From Hyphomicrobiales bacterium (GTDB taxonomy: Bacteria > Pseudomonadota > Alphaproteobacteria > Rhizobiales > Xanthobacteraceae): a stretch of 64,000 nt of DNA. The position numbers and the translations under genes were made by a program. The stretch lies in contig JAFKKN010000009.1 in assembly GCA_017305535.1 (NCBI GenBank), positions 186,001 to 250,000 of the forward strand, read 5' to 3'. Shown piece after piece: positions 13,242 through 21,676 of the stretch. Numbering within the stretch: the first letter of the stretch is position 1; each line of letters opens with the position of its first letter. The notes beneath the pieces are model-generated. The model did no database searches and was not told the origin of the DNA. It worked only from the letters and a program-made list of their open reading frames with translations.

Positions 13242-14324
13242 ATGCGCACCGATCTTTTCGATTTTGAATTGCCGCCTGAAAGCATCGCGTTGCGGCCGGC
13301 GCATCCGCGCGATGCCGCGCGTCTTCTCGTGGTGCAGCCGGGCGCGGGTGTGCAGGATCGCCACGTCTCCGATCTGGCGCAGGTGCTGCGACCCGGCGAT
13401 CAGCTTGTCGTCAACGACACCAAGGTCATTCCGGCGCAACTGGCGGGCCGCCGTATCGGTCGCGACGCCGAGCCGCGCATCGAGGCGACGCTGATCAAGC
13501 GCCTCGACGGCTCGCGCTGGCAGGCACTCGTGAAGCCCGCCAAGAAGCTGATCGAAGGCGACACCATCCGCTTCGGCAACGAGGGAAGGGTGTGTCTGCT
13601 CGGCCATCTCGACGCGCAGGTGGAAGCCAAGGGCGACAACGGTGAGGTGAGGCTGACGTTCTCGTTTCATGGCCCGACGCTGGATCAGGCCATCGCCGAT
13701 GTCGGCGCGCCGCCGCTACCACCCTACATCGCTTCGCGGCGCACGCCGGACGAGCAGGACAATAGCGATTATCAGACCATGTTCGCGGCGCATGAAGGCG
13801 CGGTGGCCGCGCCGACCGCCGGGCTGCATTTCACGCCGGCGCTGGAAGCCGCGTTGCAGGCGCGGGACATTGCGATCCACCGCCTGACCTTGCATGTCGG
13901 CGCAGGGACGTTCCTGCCGGTCAAGGCCGACGACACCGCCGAGCACAAGATGCACTCCGAATGGGGGACCATTTCGGAGGAAACCGCGGCGGCGTTGAAC
14001 GCGGCTCGCGCCACCGGTGGGCGCATCGTTGCGGTCGGCACGACGTCGCTGCGTTTGCTTGAAAGTGCTACCGATCCGGACGGCACCATCAAGCCGTTTT
14101 CCGGCGACACCGATATCTTCATCACGCCGGGCTATCGTTTTCGCGCCGTGGATGTGCTGATGACGAATTTCCATCTGCCGCGCTCGACGCTGTTCATGCT
14201 GGTGTCGGCCTTCAGCGGCCTCGACACGATGAAGCAGGCTTATGCGCACGCAATCGCCAACGGCTATCGCTTCTATTCCTATGGCGACGCCAGCCTGTTG
14301 TTTCCGGATTCCGCGAGCCGATGA
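13242..14324 (+). CDS. queA: tRNA preQ1(34) S-adenosylmethionine ribosyltransferase-isomerase
   Basis: A 360-residue QueA, which moves the ribosyl part of S-adenosylmethionine onto preQ1 at position 34 of tRNA to give epoxyqueuosine. Family motifs are visible: [17 protein letters not shown] at the N-terminus, [16 protein letters not shown], the TAGLHFT segment, [17 protein letters not shown] and [19 protein letters not shown]-like sequence near the C-terminus. Its length is normal. It overlaps the next gene tgt by 4 bases (ATGA), so the two are translationally coupled and act in the same pathway. Confidence 0.96.
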   Translation: MRTDLFDFELPPESIALRPAHPRDAARLLVVQPGAGVQDRHVSDLAQVLRPGDQLVVNDTKVIPAQLAGRRIGRDAEPRIEATLIKRLDGSRWQALVKPAKKLIEGDTIRFGNEGRVCLLGHLDAQVEAKGDNGEVRLTFSFHGPTLDQAIADVGAPPLPPYIASRRTPDEQDNSDYQTMFAAHEGAVAAPTAGLHFTPALEAALQARDIAIHRLTLHVGAGTFLPVKADDTAEHKMHSEWGTISEETAAALNAARATGGRIVAVGTTSLRLLESATDPDGTIKPFSGDTDIFITPGYRFRAVDVLMTNFHLPRSTLFMLVSAFSGLDTMKQAYAHAIANGYRFYSYGDASLLFPDSASR

Positions 14325-15457
14325 CGGTCCCCAATCATTTTGAATTACTCAGCCAAAGCGGCGACGCGCGTCTTGGCCGATTGACCACGCCACACGGCGT
14401 CGTGCGAACACCCGCCTTCATGCCGGTCGGCACCGCAGGCGCCATGAAAGGCATTCACTGGCGCGAGATCCGCGACAGCGGCGCCGATATCGTGCTCGGC
14501 AACACCTATCATCTGATGCTGCGGCCGGGAGCGGAGCGCATCGCGGCGCTTGGCGGCTTGCAGGTGTTCACCAACTGGAACGGTCCGATGCTGACCGACT
14601 CCGGCGGCTTCCAGGTGATGTCGCTGGCGCAACTGCGCAAGGTCACCGAACACGCCGTGACGTTCCGCTCGCATATCGACGGGGCCAGTGTCGAACTCTC
14701 ACCGGAGCGCGCCATCGCGGTGCAACAGTTACTTGGTTCGGACATTGCCATGCAACTCGACGAATGCGTGCGGCTGCCGGCGGAGCGCACTGACATCGAG
14801 CGTGCGATGCAGTTGTCGCTGCGCTGGGCCGAACGCTGCAAGCGCGCGTTTGAAAGCGCGCAAAAAGGGCACATGCTGTTCGGCATCGTGCAAGGTGGCG
14901 ACGTGCCGGCGCTGCGGCATGCCAGCGCGCGCGGTCTCGTCGATCTCGGCGGCTTCCATGGTTATGCCATCGGTGGGCTCGCGGTCGGCGAACCGCAAAA
15001 CGTCATGCTGCGGATGATCGAGGAGACGGCGCCGCATCTGCCGCAGGATCGGCCGCGCTACCTGATGGGCGTCGGCACGCCGGACGATCTGTTGCATGCG
15101 ATCGCGCGCGGCATCGACATGTTCGACTGTGTGCTGCCGACCCGTAACGGCCGTCACGGATTGGCATTTACGCGGCGCGGACCGGTCAACCTGCGCAACG
15201 CGCGCCATGCCGACGATCCGCGGCCGCTCGACGAGGAAAGCCAGTGGCCCGCCACCAGCGGTTATTCACGGGCCTATCTGCATCATCTGATCAAGTCCGG
15301 AGAAGCGCTCGGCGCGATGCTGCTGTCGGAAATTAATATCGCCTATTATCAGAGCCTGATGCATGGCGCGCGCGATGCGATTGCGCGGGGGACATTCGCC
15401 GATTTCAGCACTGACGTGCGTGAGGCTTGGAAGCGCGGCGATCTCGCGCCCCGATAG
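14321..15457 (+). CDS. tgt: tRNA-guanine transglycosylase
   Basis: A 378-residue Tgt that exchanges guanine-34 for preQ1 in tRNAs with a GUN anticodon. The active site is intact: Asp93 in [11 protein letters not shown] and the nucleophile Asp269 in [14 protein letters not shown]. Unusually, the C-terminal zinc site is missing. Where bacterial enzymes have CxCxxC just before the YSRAYLHHL motif, this one reads [19 protein letters not shown] (from residue 304) with no Cys, and the later His ligand position reads [10 protein letters not shown]. The fold of that region must be held without zinc, or the enzyme forms a metal-free subgroup. It is coupled to queA by a 4-base overlap. Confidence 0.95.
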   Translation: MTVPNHFELLSQSGDARLGRLTTPHGVVRTPAFMPVGTAGAMKGIHWREIRDSGADIVLGNTYHLMLRPGAERIAALGGLQVFTNWNGPMLTDSGGFQVMSLAQLRKVTEHAVTFRSHIDGASVELSPERAIAVQQLLGSDIAMQLDECVRLPAERTDIERAMQLSLRWAERCKRAFESAQKGHMLFGIVQGGDVPALRHASARGLVDLGGFHGYAIGGLAVGEPQNVMLRMIEETAPHLPQDRPRYLMGVGTPDDLLHAIARGIDMFDCVLPTRNGRHGLAFTRRGPVNLRNARHADDPRPLDEESQWPATSGYSRAYLHHLIKSGEALGAMLLSEINIAYYQSLMHGARDAIARGTFADFSTDVREAWKRGDLAPR

Positions 15458-15490
15458 GCGGTGCATTTGCCCGCGGCGCGACGGTCTTGC

Positions 15491-15706
15491 TCAATTGCAG
15501 ACGATGGCCTTGAAGGTATGCTCGGTCACGTAACCGTAGCCACAGGTGTCGCAAGTCCAGAGATAGCTGACGACATTGTCCGACAGGAAGGCAGAGGCTT
15601 CGGCGGCAATCATCGAGTCGGCGCAAACCGGACAAGTCGGCAATTCACGCTCGCGTGGCGCGGCATGGACCAGAGTGGTCGACAGGGATTCCGCAATGGC
15701 TGGCAT
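15491..15706 (-). CDS. Small zinc-ribbon protein
   Basis: A 71-residue protein starting MPAIAESLSTTLVHAAPRER. It contains two CxxC knuckles, ELPTCPVCADSM near residue 26 and LWTCDTCGYGYVTEH near residue 50, spaced as in a zinc ribbon, and ends FKAIVCN. GAGGAG lies before the ATG; the open frame continues further upstream but is not supported by a ribosome site. It converges with tgt. The role is unknown; such small ribbons in Bradyrhizobium-type genomes are uncharacterised. Confidence 0.7.
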   Translation of the reverse strand: MPAIAESLSTTLVHAAPRERELPTCPVCADSMIAAEASAFLSDNVVSYLWTCDTCGYGYVTEHTFKAIVCN

Positions 15707-15925
15707 CGTGATCTCCTCTGTTGCTGATTTGCGCTGACAGAATACACCGCGATGTTTGACGATGTCGCAACGCAAATGCGTTGCTTTTACGATTTCTAAG
15801 GCGACCCGGCAGCGATGCAGGGAATGTGATCGTTCGTGATTGTCGCTTGCGTGTACCGGGCTGCGTCACGTATCTGAGCAGGGAAGGAGCTGCCGCTGCT
15901 TCCCCTTATTTGGCCGAAACAGGAT

Positions 15926-16171
15926 ATGACAATGTCGCAGCCACCACGGCGACCTCGTACGCTGAATGATGCCCGCACCGAGGCGGAAGCCGCGTTCAAG
16001 AAAGCGACTGCCAAAGTCGCCGCCCTGCTACCTCAACAGGCGGTGATCCCCGGTGTGAAGGAGCAGGTGACCTTGCGGATTGATCAGGATGTCCTGGAAT
16101 ATTTTCGAGAGGACGGTCCCGGCTGGCAGGATCGCATCAATGCGGCGTTGCGCAAGGCTGCTGGAAAGTAG
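15926..16171 (+). CDS. BrnA-type antitoxin (orphan)
   Basis: An 81-residue protein with the BrnA antitoxin domain at the C-terminus: VTLRIDQDVLEYFREDGPGWQDRINAALRKAAG, a ribbon-helix-helix DNA-binding fold in this family. BrnA normally follows and neutralises the RNase toxin BrnT. The 220 bp upstream between this gene and the zinc-ribbon gene hold no BrnT-like reading frame, so the antitoxin is an orphan here, as many BrnA homologues are. It could act only as a DNA-binding regulator. Two ATGs two codons apart are possible starts. Confidence 0.75.
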   Translation: MTMSQPPRRPRTLNDARTEAEAAFKKATAKVAALLPQQAVIPGVKEQVTLRIDQDVLEYFREDGPGWQDRINAALRKAAGK

Positions 16172-16204
16172 GCTCTAGTCAGGCTGTCGAGCCGCGCTGA
16201 TACT

Positions 16205-16705
16205 CTAGGAGCGCGACAGCGAGATCGACGCGCTCTTGAATGCACCTTCCGAACGAATCGTAACGCGCTGCTTGTTGCCGGTTGTGGTCATCGACAGATT
16301 GGCGGTGAAGGAGGGGGCGCTGACGACGACATCGAAATGGCCGCCGTGCGCCTTGCCTTGCAGGCTGCCGCCAATGTTCCGGCTGGATTCGCCCCAGGTG
16401 CCGGAGAGGGCACCGTCCTTGGCGATGACATTGCTCTTGAGGTCGAACTTGTAGCTGTCGCTGGCGCAGGTCAGCGTCTGGTTGAGACCGGTCCCGTCGC
16501 TGCTGACAGCATAGGTTGCACGGCAGCGGATACGTTCGCTCTGCCCGTTGTCGAGGGCAACTGTGCCGCTACCGGACCAGACTCCCGCCATTCCGGAAAA
16601 CGCCCCCGGGGACTGTGCCGTCGCCACAGACCCGAGGCTGATCAGCGTCGCGCCCGCGACGATCAATCCCAAAGTCAGACTTCGACGCTTCACCCCGGTT
16701 TTCAT
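16205..16705 (-). CDS. Exported protein of unknown function
   Basis: A 166-residue protein starting MKTGVKRRSLTLGLIVAGAT with a signal peptide ending near SVATAQSPG. The mature part is rich in beta-strand pattern and Gly/Ser, with SGMAGVWSGSGTVALDNGQSERIRCRA, LTCASDSYKFDL and GTWGESSRNIGGSLQGKA. These resemble small lipocalin-like exported proteins of rhizobia, in which SGMAGxWxGxGxV is a common opening. Two Cys may pair. It lies 19 bp after the stop of the upstream gene (16725-17084) in the same direction, so the two are probably one operon. Confidence 0.7.
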   Translation of the reverse strand: MKTGVKRRSLTLGLIVAGATLISLGSVATAQSPGAFSGMAGVWSGSGTVALDNGQSERIRCRATYAVSSDGTGLNQTLTCASDSYKFDLKSNVIAKDGALSGTWGESSRNIGGSLQGKAHGGHFDVVVSAPSFTANLSMTTTGNKQRVTIRSEGAFKSASISLSRS

Positions 16706-16724
16706 TTTGTTGTTCCTGCCCTGG

Positions 16725-17084
16725 TTATTGACGTGAAGCTTGCCAGTTGCCGCTGCACGGGATGCCGCCGGACGCGCCGTTCCATTTGCCGGAGCCCGCG
16801 TTGCCGCTGAGCTGGCCGTTGGCATAAGCGCCCTGGAACGAAACCTTGACCAGTCCTGCGGGACCGACCTTGCCCGAGATATCGGCGCCTGGTGCGGTGA
16901 TTTTGCCGTCGGTGACGGTGAGCGGATACTGGGTCGTCGGTTCGCAATTGCCGGACTTGGTGACGATGGTGACGCTCCATTGCCCGTCATAGGGCGTCTG
17001 GGCATTGGCCGAGGTTGCGGCAAGGGCGGCGGCGCTGGCGATGGTGGCAATGCAAACGCAAGCATGCAGGCGGCGAAAACGCAT
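16725..17084 (-). CDS. Small exported protein of unknown function
   Basis: A 119-residue protein starting MRFRRLHACVCIATIASAAA with a signal peptide cleaved near SANAQTP. The mature part begins YDGQWSVTIVTKSGNC and continues PLTVTDGKI, DISGKVGPAG, LVKVSFQGAYANGQLSGNAG and GSGKWNGASGG. This short beta-rich domain occurs widely in Bradyrhizobium-type genomes. The two Cys (GNCEPTTQYP and IPCSGNWQ) probably form a disulfide. It is the first gene of an apparent two-gene unit with 16205-16705. Function unknown. It is the last chromosomal gene before the integrated element. Confidence 0.7.
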   Translation of the reverse strand: MRFRRLHACVCIATIASAAALAATSANAQTPYDGQWSVTIVTKSGNCEPTTQYPLTVTDGKITAPGADISGKVGPAGLVKVSFQGAYANGQLSGNAGSGKWNGASGGIPCSGNWQASRQ

Positions 17085-17256
17085 GAATCAAATTCCCCGA
17101 TGGCGTGATGAGCGGGCTTATTCCGGAGCAATGTGTCCAAAATTTGCTGCGACGCCGCATAGGGATTTCTAGCCATCCGATTATAAACAATCGGTAACGA
17201 CAAAGGTTCCGGCTGTGAAACGACCGGATTAAAATCCTTCGGTAGCGTTTTTGGAT

Positions 17257-17303
17257 ATGGTGAGCGCGGAGGGACTCGAACCCTCGACCCCATGATTAAA
17301 AGT
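17257..17303. repeat. Left attachment site (attL): 3' fragment of tRNA-Lys
   Basis: 47 bp identical to 32951-32997, covering the tRNA-Lys 3' half from the anticodon loop through the encoded CCA plus one base. The 5' half of the tRNA is missing here, so this copy is not a functional gene. Recombination at the anticodon loop is typical of tyrosine integrases. Confidence 0.92.
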
Positions 17304-17373
17304 TAGGTATTTTTGTAATTCAGTGAAATGCGCTGGCTTTCAATAGTGGGGTCTATTGGCGGTAATCATCGGT

Positions 17374-17406
17374 ATATATTGCATAATATATGATTATTGT
17401 TATAAT
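17374..17406 (+). promoter_or_regulatory. Putative integrase promoter with overlapping palindrome
   Basis: TTGCAT (17379-17384), 16 bases, then a perfect TATAAT (17401-17406), 71 bp before the integrase ATG. The palindrome ATATATT-GCAT-AATATAT (17374-17391) covers the -35 element and could be an operator. The stretch is distinctly AT-rich compared with the flanking chromosome. Confidence 0.5.
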
Positions 17407-17418
17407 CTGAAATTCATA

Positions 17419-17465
17419 GGGGCCACGTCCTATTTCAATTTCTTGTGGCCCCGATGTGGCCCCGA
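17419..17465. repeat. GTGGCCCC motif cluster next to int
   Basis: GGGGCCAC at 17419-17426 is inverted relative to two tandem 11-bp copies of TGTGGCCCCGA at 17444-17454 and 17455-17465, which end 11 bp before the integrase start. The same motif recurs at 29001-29020 and 32873-32892. These could be integrase arm sites or operators of an element regulator. Confidence 0.6.
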
Positions 17466-17476
17466 GGAGATTTCAG

Positions 17477-18751
17477 ATGCCGGCGAAAAAGGACCGCAAG
17501 GAATTGACCACCACATCCGTGGTCAAACTGAAGCCGCGCGCTGGCAGGTCTCGGGATTGGTTTCCAGACACGCAAGTGCCGGGGTTCGGGGTTCGCGTCA
17601 CCGACAAGGGAAGCCAAACGTATGTGCTTCGCACGCGCTATCCTGGGTCATCCAATGCCGCGCGGCGTGAGATCGGCAAAGTCGGGGCGATCGGGCTCTC
17701 GGACGCGCGGGACAAGGCGCGACGCTGGTTGGCGCTGATCGGAGAGGGCAAAGATCCCGCCAAGGTCGAGGCAGAGCGGCGCGACGCGCAGATTGACAAA
17801 GATGCGAACACCGTCAACGCCATCCTTGATGACTTCGTGAAGCGGCACGTCAGCAAGCTCCGGAGCGCCGATCAGGTTAAGCACGCACTGGACCGTTACG
17901 TCCGGCCCCAGATTGGGGAAAGCTCCATCTATGATCTGAAGCGCCGGCAGATCGTGGAACTGTTGGACGCGGTGGAGGACGAGGCCGGGCCGGTGATGGC
18001 GGATCGGACGCTGGCCCATCTGCGGAAGGCGTTTAATTGGCAGGCCACGCGGGATGACGAATTCATGTCGCCGATCGTTCGGGGCATGGCGCGGACCAAG
18101 CCGAAGGAACGCGCCCGGCAACGTGTTCTGACCGACGACGAAATCCGAGATATTTGGCAAGCATTGGAAACCGCCGACTTGCCGTCCTGCTATCCGCGCT
18201 ACGTCAAGATGCTGTTGCTGACCATGACGCGGCGCAACGAATCCGCCGACATGAACGCTGCTGAGATCGAAGGCGACCTGTGGACCATTCCGGGCGGACG
18301 GTACAAGACGAAGTTGGATCACGTCATCCCGCTGTCACCGGATGCAAAGGCCCTGATCGGCGCCAAGCCGGCCAAGTTCAAGGGCAAAAACTGGTTTGTG
18401 TTTTCGACCACCGGCGGAGAAAAGTCGTTTAGTGGGTTCAGCAAAGCCAAAAAGGCATTGGACGTCGAAATCGCCAAGCGCCGGAAGGCCGAGGGCCGGG
18501 AGAAGATTCCAGGTTGGACGCTGCACGATCTGCGGCGCACCGCGCGGACCCTGATGAGCCGCGCCAAGGTGCCAGAGGATCACGCCGAGCGCTCCATGGG
18601 CCACATCATTGCTGGCGTGCGTGGCACTTATGATCGTCACAAATACCTCGATGAAAAGAGGGAAGCGTTTCGGAAGTTAGCGGACCTTGTAGCGATCATC
18701 CTCGATCCACCGGCGGATAATGTGTTGCGGATCGACGGGGTGCGGGCATGA
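17477..18751 (+). CDS. int: Tyrosine-type site-specific integrase (P4-like)
   Basis: A 424-residue integrase starting MPAKKDRKELTTTSVVKLKP, with the N-terminal DUF4102-type arm-binding region (GFGVRVTDKGSQTYVLRTR), a central core-binding domain and the C-terminal catalytic domain. Catalytic residues are visible: Arg in MTRRNESADM, His-x-x-Arg in TLHDLRRTARTLM, the GHIIAGV box and Tyr in GTYDRHKY. GAGGAGA precedes the ATG. It lies 173 bp inside attL, as expected for an element integrated in a tRNA, and should catalyse both integration into and excision from tRNA-Lys. It overlaps the next gene by 4 bases. Confidence 0.95.
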   Translation: MPAKKDRKELTTTSVVKLKPRAGRSRDWFPDTQVPGFGVRVTDKGSQTYVLRTRYPGSSNAARREIGKVGAIGLSDARDKARRWLALIGEGKDPAKVEAERRDAQIDKDANTVNAILDDFVKRHVSKLRSADQVKHALDRYVRPQIGESSIYDLKRRQIVELLDAVEDEAGPVMADRTLAHLRKAFNWQATRDDEFMSPIVRGMARTKPKERARQRVLTDDEIRDIWQALETADLPSCYPRYVKMLLLTMTRRNESADMNAAEIEGDLWTIPGGRYKTKLDHVIPLSPDAKALIGAKPAKFKGKNWFVFSTTGGEKSFSGFSKAKKALDVEIAKRRKAEGREKIPGWTLHDLRRTARTLMSRAKVPEDHAERSMGHIIAGVRGTYDRHKYLDEKREAFRKLADLVAIILDPPADNVLRIDGVRA

Positions 18752-19263
18752 GCAAAATTCCCGTTGCGCAGCCGGTCGCCGAAGAAACCGAGTATCTTTT
18801 TGACCACTACGAATCGGATCAATGGGTCGAGGCGCTCAATTGGGCGCGAAAGGGGGATTTTGCCCCGCTGGTGGAATGTCTCCGCCTCAATTTAGTCGCG
18901 CCTCCGGACCCGATGGCGGTGCGGAATTTTCTCGCGGATGTCCTTGAAGGAAAATTTAAGAAGCCGCGCAACTCGAAGGCGAAGCGTGACTCCGAGCATG
19001 TGCAGTTCAAGGATGCGAATGGCCGTCGCTTTTTTATCGACAAGCGACATGTAAAACAGGCAACAGCCATCAAGCGCGTCCGCGAGGTTCAGACAACGCG
19101 ACGTGTAAAACAGGCGAAAGCGATCGAGATAGTCGCAGCAGAATTGCAATTGGACGAAATGAAGATTGCTGAGTATCTGCGCAATCCACGACCGGAGTGG
19201 GGACTGTCGCGTCCTACGGTGGATGAAATGTTCGGATCAATACAGGGCAAATCCAAGGTTTAA
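18748..19263 (+). CDS. Unknown protein coupled to the integrase
   Basis: A 171-residue protein starting MSKIPVAQPVAEETEYLFDH, overlapping the integrase stop by 4 bases (ATGA). The N-terminal half contains ALNWARKGDFAPLVECLRLN and AVRNFLADVLEGKFKK. The C-terminal half is basic and has a local repeat (HVKQATAIKRV / RVKQAKAIEIV) followed by a possible helix-turn-helix, LDEMKIAEYLRNP. The basic tail and coupling to int suggest a DNA-binding partner such as an excision or regulatory factor, but I do not recognise the family, so this is only inference. Confidence 0.6.
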   Translation: MSKIPVAQPVAEETEYLFDHYESDQWVEALNWARKGDFAPLVECLRLNLVAPPDPMAVRNFLADVLEGKFKKPRNSKAKRDSEHVQFKDANGRRFFIDKRHVKQATAIKRVREVQTTRRVKQAKAIEIVAAELQLDEMKIAEYLRNPRPEWGLSRPTVDEMFGSIQGKSKV

Positions 19264-19324
19264 GCCGTCGCACTTTTGACGCCGTTCCCAAACGCTGGTT
19301 TAGCCCATCTCACTATATGATCCA

Positions 19325-19354
19325 CTGCACTCCGATGAAATTCACGGAGTGCAG
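19325..19354 (+). promoter_or_regulatory. Inverted repeat covering the alpA ribosome-binding site
   Basis: CTGCACTCCG (19325-19334) and CGGAGTGCAG (19345-19354) are perfect 10-bp arms with a 10-base loop. The right arm contains the GGAG ribosome site and ends one base before the alpA ATG. In RNA the stem would hide the site; as DNA it could be an operator. Confidence 0.65.
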
Positions 19355-19355
19355 C

Positions 19356-19559
19356 ATGTCACCGAAACTCATTGACTACTCCGACCTTGCCGCCAAAGGC
19401 ATAAACGCCAGCATGGTTACGCTCTGGCGCTGGGAGAAGGCCGGGAAGTTTCCGCGACGCGTTCGCATCAGTCACCTCAAGGTTGCGTGGGTCGAGTCGG
19501 AGGTCGACGCGCACATTGCGGCGCGCATTGATGCTCGTCCGCAGCGGGTGGCAGCATGA
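19356..19559 (+). CDS. AlpA-like excisionase/transcriptional regulator
   Basis: A 67-residue protein starting MSPKLIDYSDLAAKGINASM, with the winged helix-turn-helix of the AlpA family: VTLWRWEKAGKFPRRVRI, then HLKVAWVESEVDAHIAARIDA. AlpA-type proteins in P4-like elements activate or direct excision by the neighbouring integrase. The start at 19356 is chosen for the GGAG 7 bases upstream; an ATG at 19335 is also open but lies within the loop of the inverted repeat. The repeat at 19325-19354 suggests autoregulation or translational control. It overlaps the portal gene by 4 bases. Confidence 0.85.
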   Translation: MSPKLIDYSDLAAKGINASMVTLWRWEKAGKFPRRVRISHLKVAWVESEVDAHIAARIDARPQRVAA

Positions 19560-20959
19560 ACAACGTTGCGATTCTGAGCACCGAGCACATCGCCGCTGTC
19601 CGCCTTTCGGAACTGACGCGCACGCTTATGGGCAGTACGCGCGCGATGCGCAAGGCTGGTCCGAAGTACTTGCCGAAATTCGCGCGCGAGAGCGACGATG
19701 CATATGCGAATCGCCTTGCGCGCACGACGTTGTTCAATGCGTTCGCAAAGACAATCCGCGATATGACTGGCCGCGTATTCTTGAAGCCGCTGGTTTTAGA
19801 AAACGACGTGCCGGAAGCGATCAAGGCATACGCGGAAAACATTGATCTGACGGGCCGACACATCAACGTGTTCGCGCGCGATGCGTTCTTCGACGCGTTG
19901 CAAACCGGCATTGGCTATATCTTCGTGGACATGCCGCGCGCGGTGGTTCGCCCCGACGGCTTGTCGCCGACTCTGAGGGATGAACAAGACGCCGGCATTC
20001 GGCCATATCTGGTCTATATCCCCGTTGAGCGTCTGCTTGGCTGGAAGTCTGAACTGATTGGCGGCGTTCATACGCTAACGCAGATCCGTGTTTTTGAAAT
20101 CGTGAGCGAACCCGATGGGTTGTACGGCGAAAAGGACGTTGAACAGGTCCGCGTCGTCGAACCCGGCCGCTGGGAAATCCATCGCAAGGACCAACGCGGC
20201 GAGTGGGTCGTTGTCGATAGTGGCACGTCCAGCCTGTCCAAGATCACGCTCGCACCGATCTATTTGAACCGCACGGGGTTCATGACCGGCGAGCCGCCGT
20301 TGCTCGATCTTGCGGACTTGAACGTCGCGCACTGGCAATCGCAGTCGGATCAGCGGAATATTCTGACCGTTGCGCGCGTGCCGATCCTTTTTGGCGCTGG
20401 TCTAGGCGACGACGAGACAATCGAAATCGGCGCGTCGAGCATGGTTCGGAATTCGAATCCGGATGCGAAACTCACCTACGTCGAGCACACTGGCGCGGCG
20501 ATCGATGCCGGAAATCAAGACCTAAAAAATCTCGAATTCCAAATGCAGGCAATGGGTTTGCAATTGCTGGTGCCCAATCCGGGTCAAACCGCGACCGGCG
20601 AAATCCGCGACGACGTAAAAGAAAATTCAACTCTCGGTGCCATGGCACGCGCGCTGCAAGACGCGCTCGAACAAGCGCTGGGCTACATGGCCGAATACAT
20701 GGGTCTTGGCACCGACGCCGGCGGTTCGGTCGTCGTCAACACCGATTTCGGCACGCGCGGGACCGGCGACATTCAGTACCTCACGCAGGCAGTCATCGCT
20801 GGGAAGCTCGACGATCAGACGTATTTGGATGAACTGAAGCGCCGCGGCACGCTCGCCGACTCGGTGGACGCGGACGTCGTGCTGTCACGCATCGCGGACG
20901 CCGCGCCGGAATTGAATGGCGGCAAGCCGCTCGATCTTCACACCGGCCATAACCACTAA
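19556..20959 (+). CDS. DUF4055 portal-like phage protein
   Basis: A 467-residue protein matching the DUF4055 phage family, regarded as a portal-type protein. Supporting segments are RDMTGRVFLKPLVLENDVPE, the GRHINVFARDAFFDALQTGIGYIFVDMP block typical of the family, IRPYLVYIPVERLLGWK, PPLLDLADLNVAHWQSQSDQ and QTATGEIRDDVKENSTLGAMA with the helical DALEQALGYMAEY region near the C-terminus. A portal forms the ring through which terminase pumps DNA into the head. It ends LHTGHNH. The length is normal for the family. It overlaps alpA by 4 bases. No capsid gene follows, which is unusual. Confidence 0.8.
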   Translation: MNNVAILSTEHIAAVRLSELTRTLMGSTRAMRKAGPKYLPKFARESDDAYANRLARTTLFNAFAKTIRDMTGRVFLKPLVLENDVPEAIKAYAENIDLTGRHINVFARDAFFDALQTGIGYIFVDMPRAVVRPDGLSPTLRDEQDAGIRPYLVYIPVERLLGWKSELIGGVHTLTQIRVFEIVSEPDGLYGEKDVEQVRVVEPGRWEIHRKDQRGEWVVVDSGTSSLSKITLAPIYLNRTGFMTGEPPLLDLADLNVAHWQSQSDQRNILTVARVPILFGAGLGDDETIEIGASSMVRNSNPDAKLTYVEHTGAAIDAGNQDLKNLEFQMQAMGLQLLVPNPGQTATGEIRDDVKENSTLGAMARALQDALEQALGYMAEYMGLGTDAGGSVVVNTDFGTRGTGDIQYLTQAVIAGKLDDQTYLDELKRRGTLADSVDADVVLSRIADAAPELNGGKPLDLHTGHNH

Positions 20960-20974
20960 CGATCGGAGAGTACC

Positions 20975-21676
20975 ATGCAAGTCGAAGAAGTTCTGTTGTC
21001 TCGCTGGAAATACGACGCGCCTGAACTGGCGCCGGTGAAGTCGGCGCTGGAACGCGTGGTGAAATTCCATCGCACCGTGCGCGAAAAGCACGCCGAGATC
21101 GCGAACAACCCGAACCTATCCTCGCTGGGGCGAAAAGATGCGATGCGTGCTTTCGTCGCCGACCATGCGCATGAATTCGTTCGCGTCCGCAAGGCAGTGG
21201 AATCCGTCCAGGAGAAAATCGCGGCTCAACGCGCCAAGCTGGTCCCACCGGCACCGGACACGGCTGACGTTGCCGCTGCGGTGTTGCGGTCGGAAATGCG
21301 GACGATGCTACGCGCTATGAAGCCGGCGGAGCGTGCCAAGTTTCTGCTCGCATCGGATGCTGACCCGACGATGCTTGCCGCCGTGCTCGAAGCCCCGAAC
21401 GTCGCATCCGGCATCGAGGTTGATACTCGTCAAAGGGTTTTCGATCGGGTGGTCGAGGCGACACATCCTGGCGAAGCGGCGCGACTCGACACGGCCGAAC
21501 GCGCCGCCGAGTTGCTGCGCGCCGCCGCGCGCGTGACCTTCGACACCGGCAGCGCGGCGGCAGATTTTCCCGACACCGCGACGTTCTCCAAGGCGGTTGA
21601 TGATGCCGTCGGCAATACGCTCGCGCTCGACGCTGACATTGATCGCCAGTTCGCCGGCGTGGCGGAGGCGGCGTGA
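20975..21676 (+). CDS. Element protein, paralogue of the 24183-25001 product
   Basis: A 233-residue, mainly helical protein starting MQVEEVLLSRWKYDAPELAP. Its N-terminal part (HAEIANNPNLSSLGRKDAM then EFVRVRKAVESVQEKIA) lines up with HDIKSDVNLSDRGRRAKL then LHRIQHEIAGLSR in the protein at 24183-25001. The middle parts also align (ADVAAAVLRSEMRTMLRAM with DVVGFLQDQEARAYVRSLA), and both have a DPxxxAAVLEAPNVASG-like segment. It lies between portal and tape-measure genes, where head or tail assembly proteins usually sit. I do not recognise the family; an assembly or scaffold-like role is a guess. It overlaps the next small gene by 1 base. Confidence 0.65.
   Translation: MQVEEVLLSRWKYDAPELAPVKSALERVVKFHRTVREKHAEIANNPNLSSLGRKDAMRAFVADHAHEFVRVRKAVESVQEKIAAQRAKLVPPAPDTADVAAAVLRSEMRTMLRAMKPAERAKFLLASDADPTMLAAVLEAPNVASGIEVDTRQRVFDRVVEATHPGEAARLDTAERAAELLRAAARVTFDTGSAAADFPDTATFSKAVDDAVGNTLALDADIDRQFAGVAEAA

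Noticed and set aside
15776-15925. A hidden BrnT toxin gene upstream of the BrnA gene
   Set aside because: No open frame of suitable length or BrnT-like sequence is present in this gap.
16205-17293. A single 362-codon protein spanning the two exported-protein genes
   Set aside because: The frame is open by chance; each of the two genes has its own signal peptide and start, and the longer frame would cover attL.
17257-17303. Second tRNA-Lys gene
   Set aside because: Only the 3' half is present; the bases after the anticodon loop do not form the 5' half.
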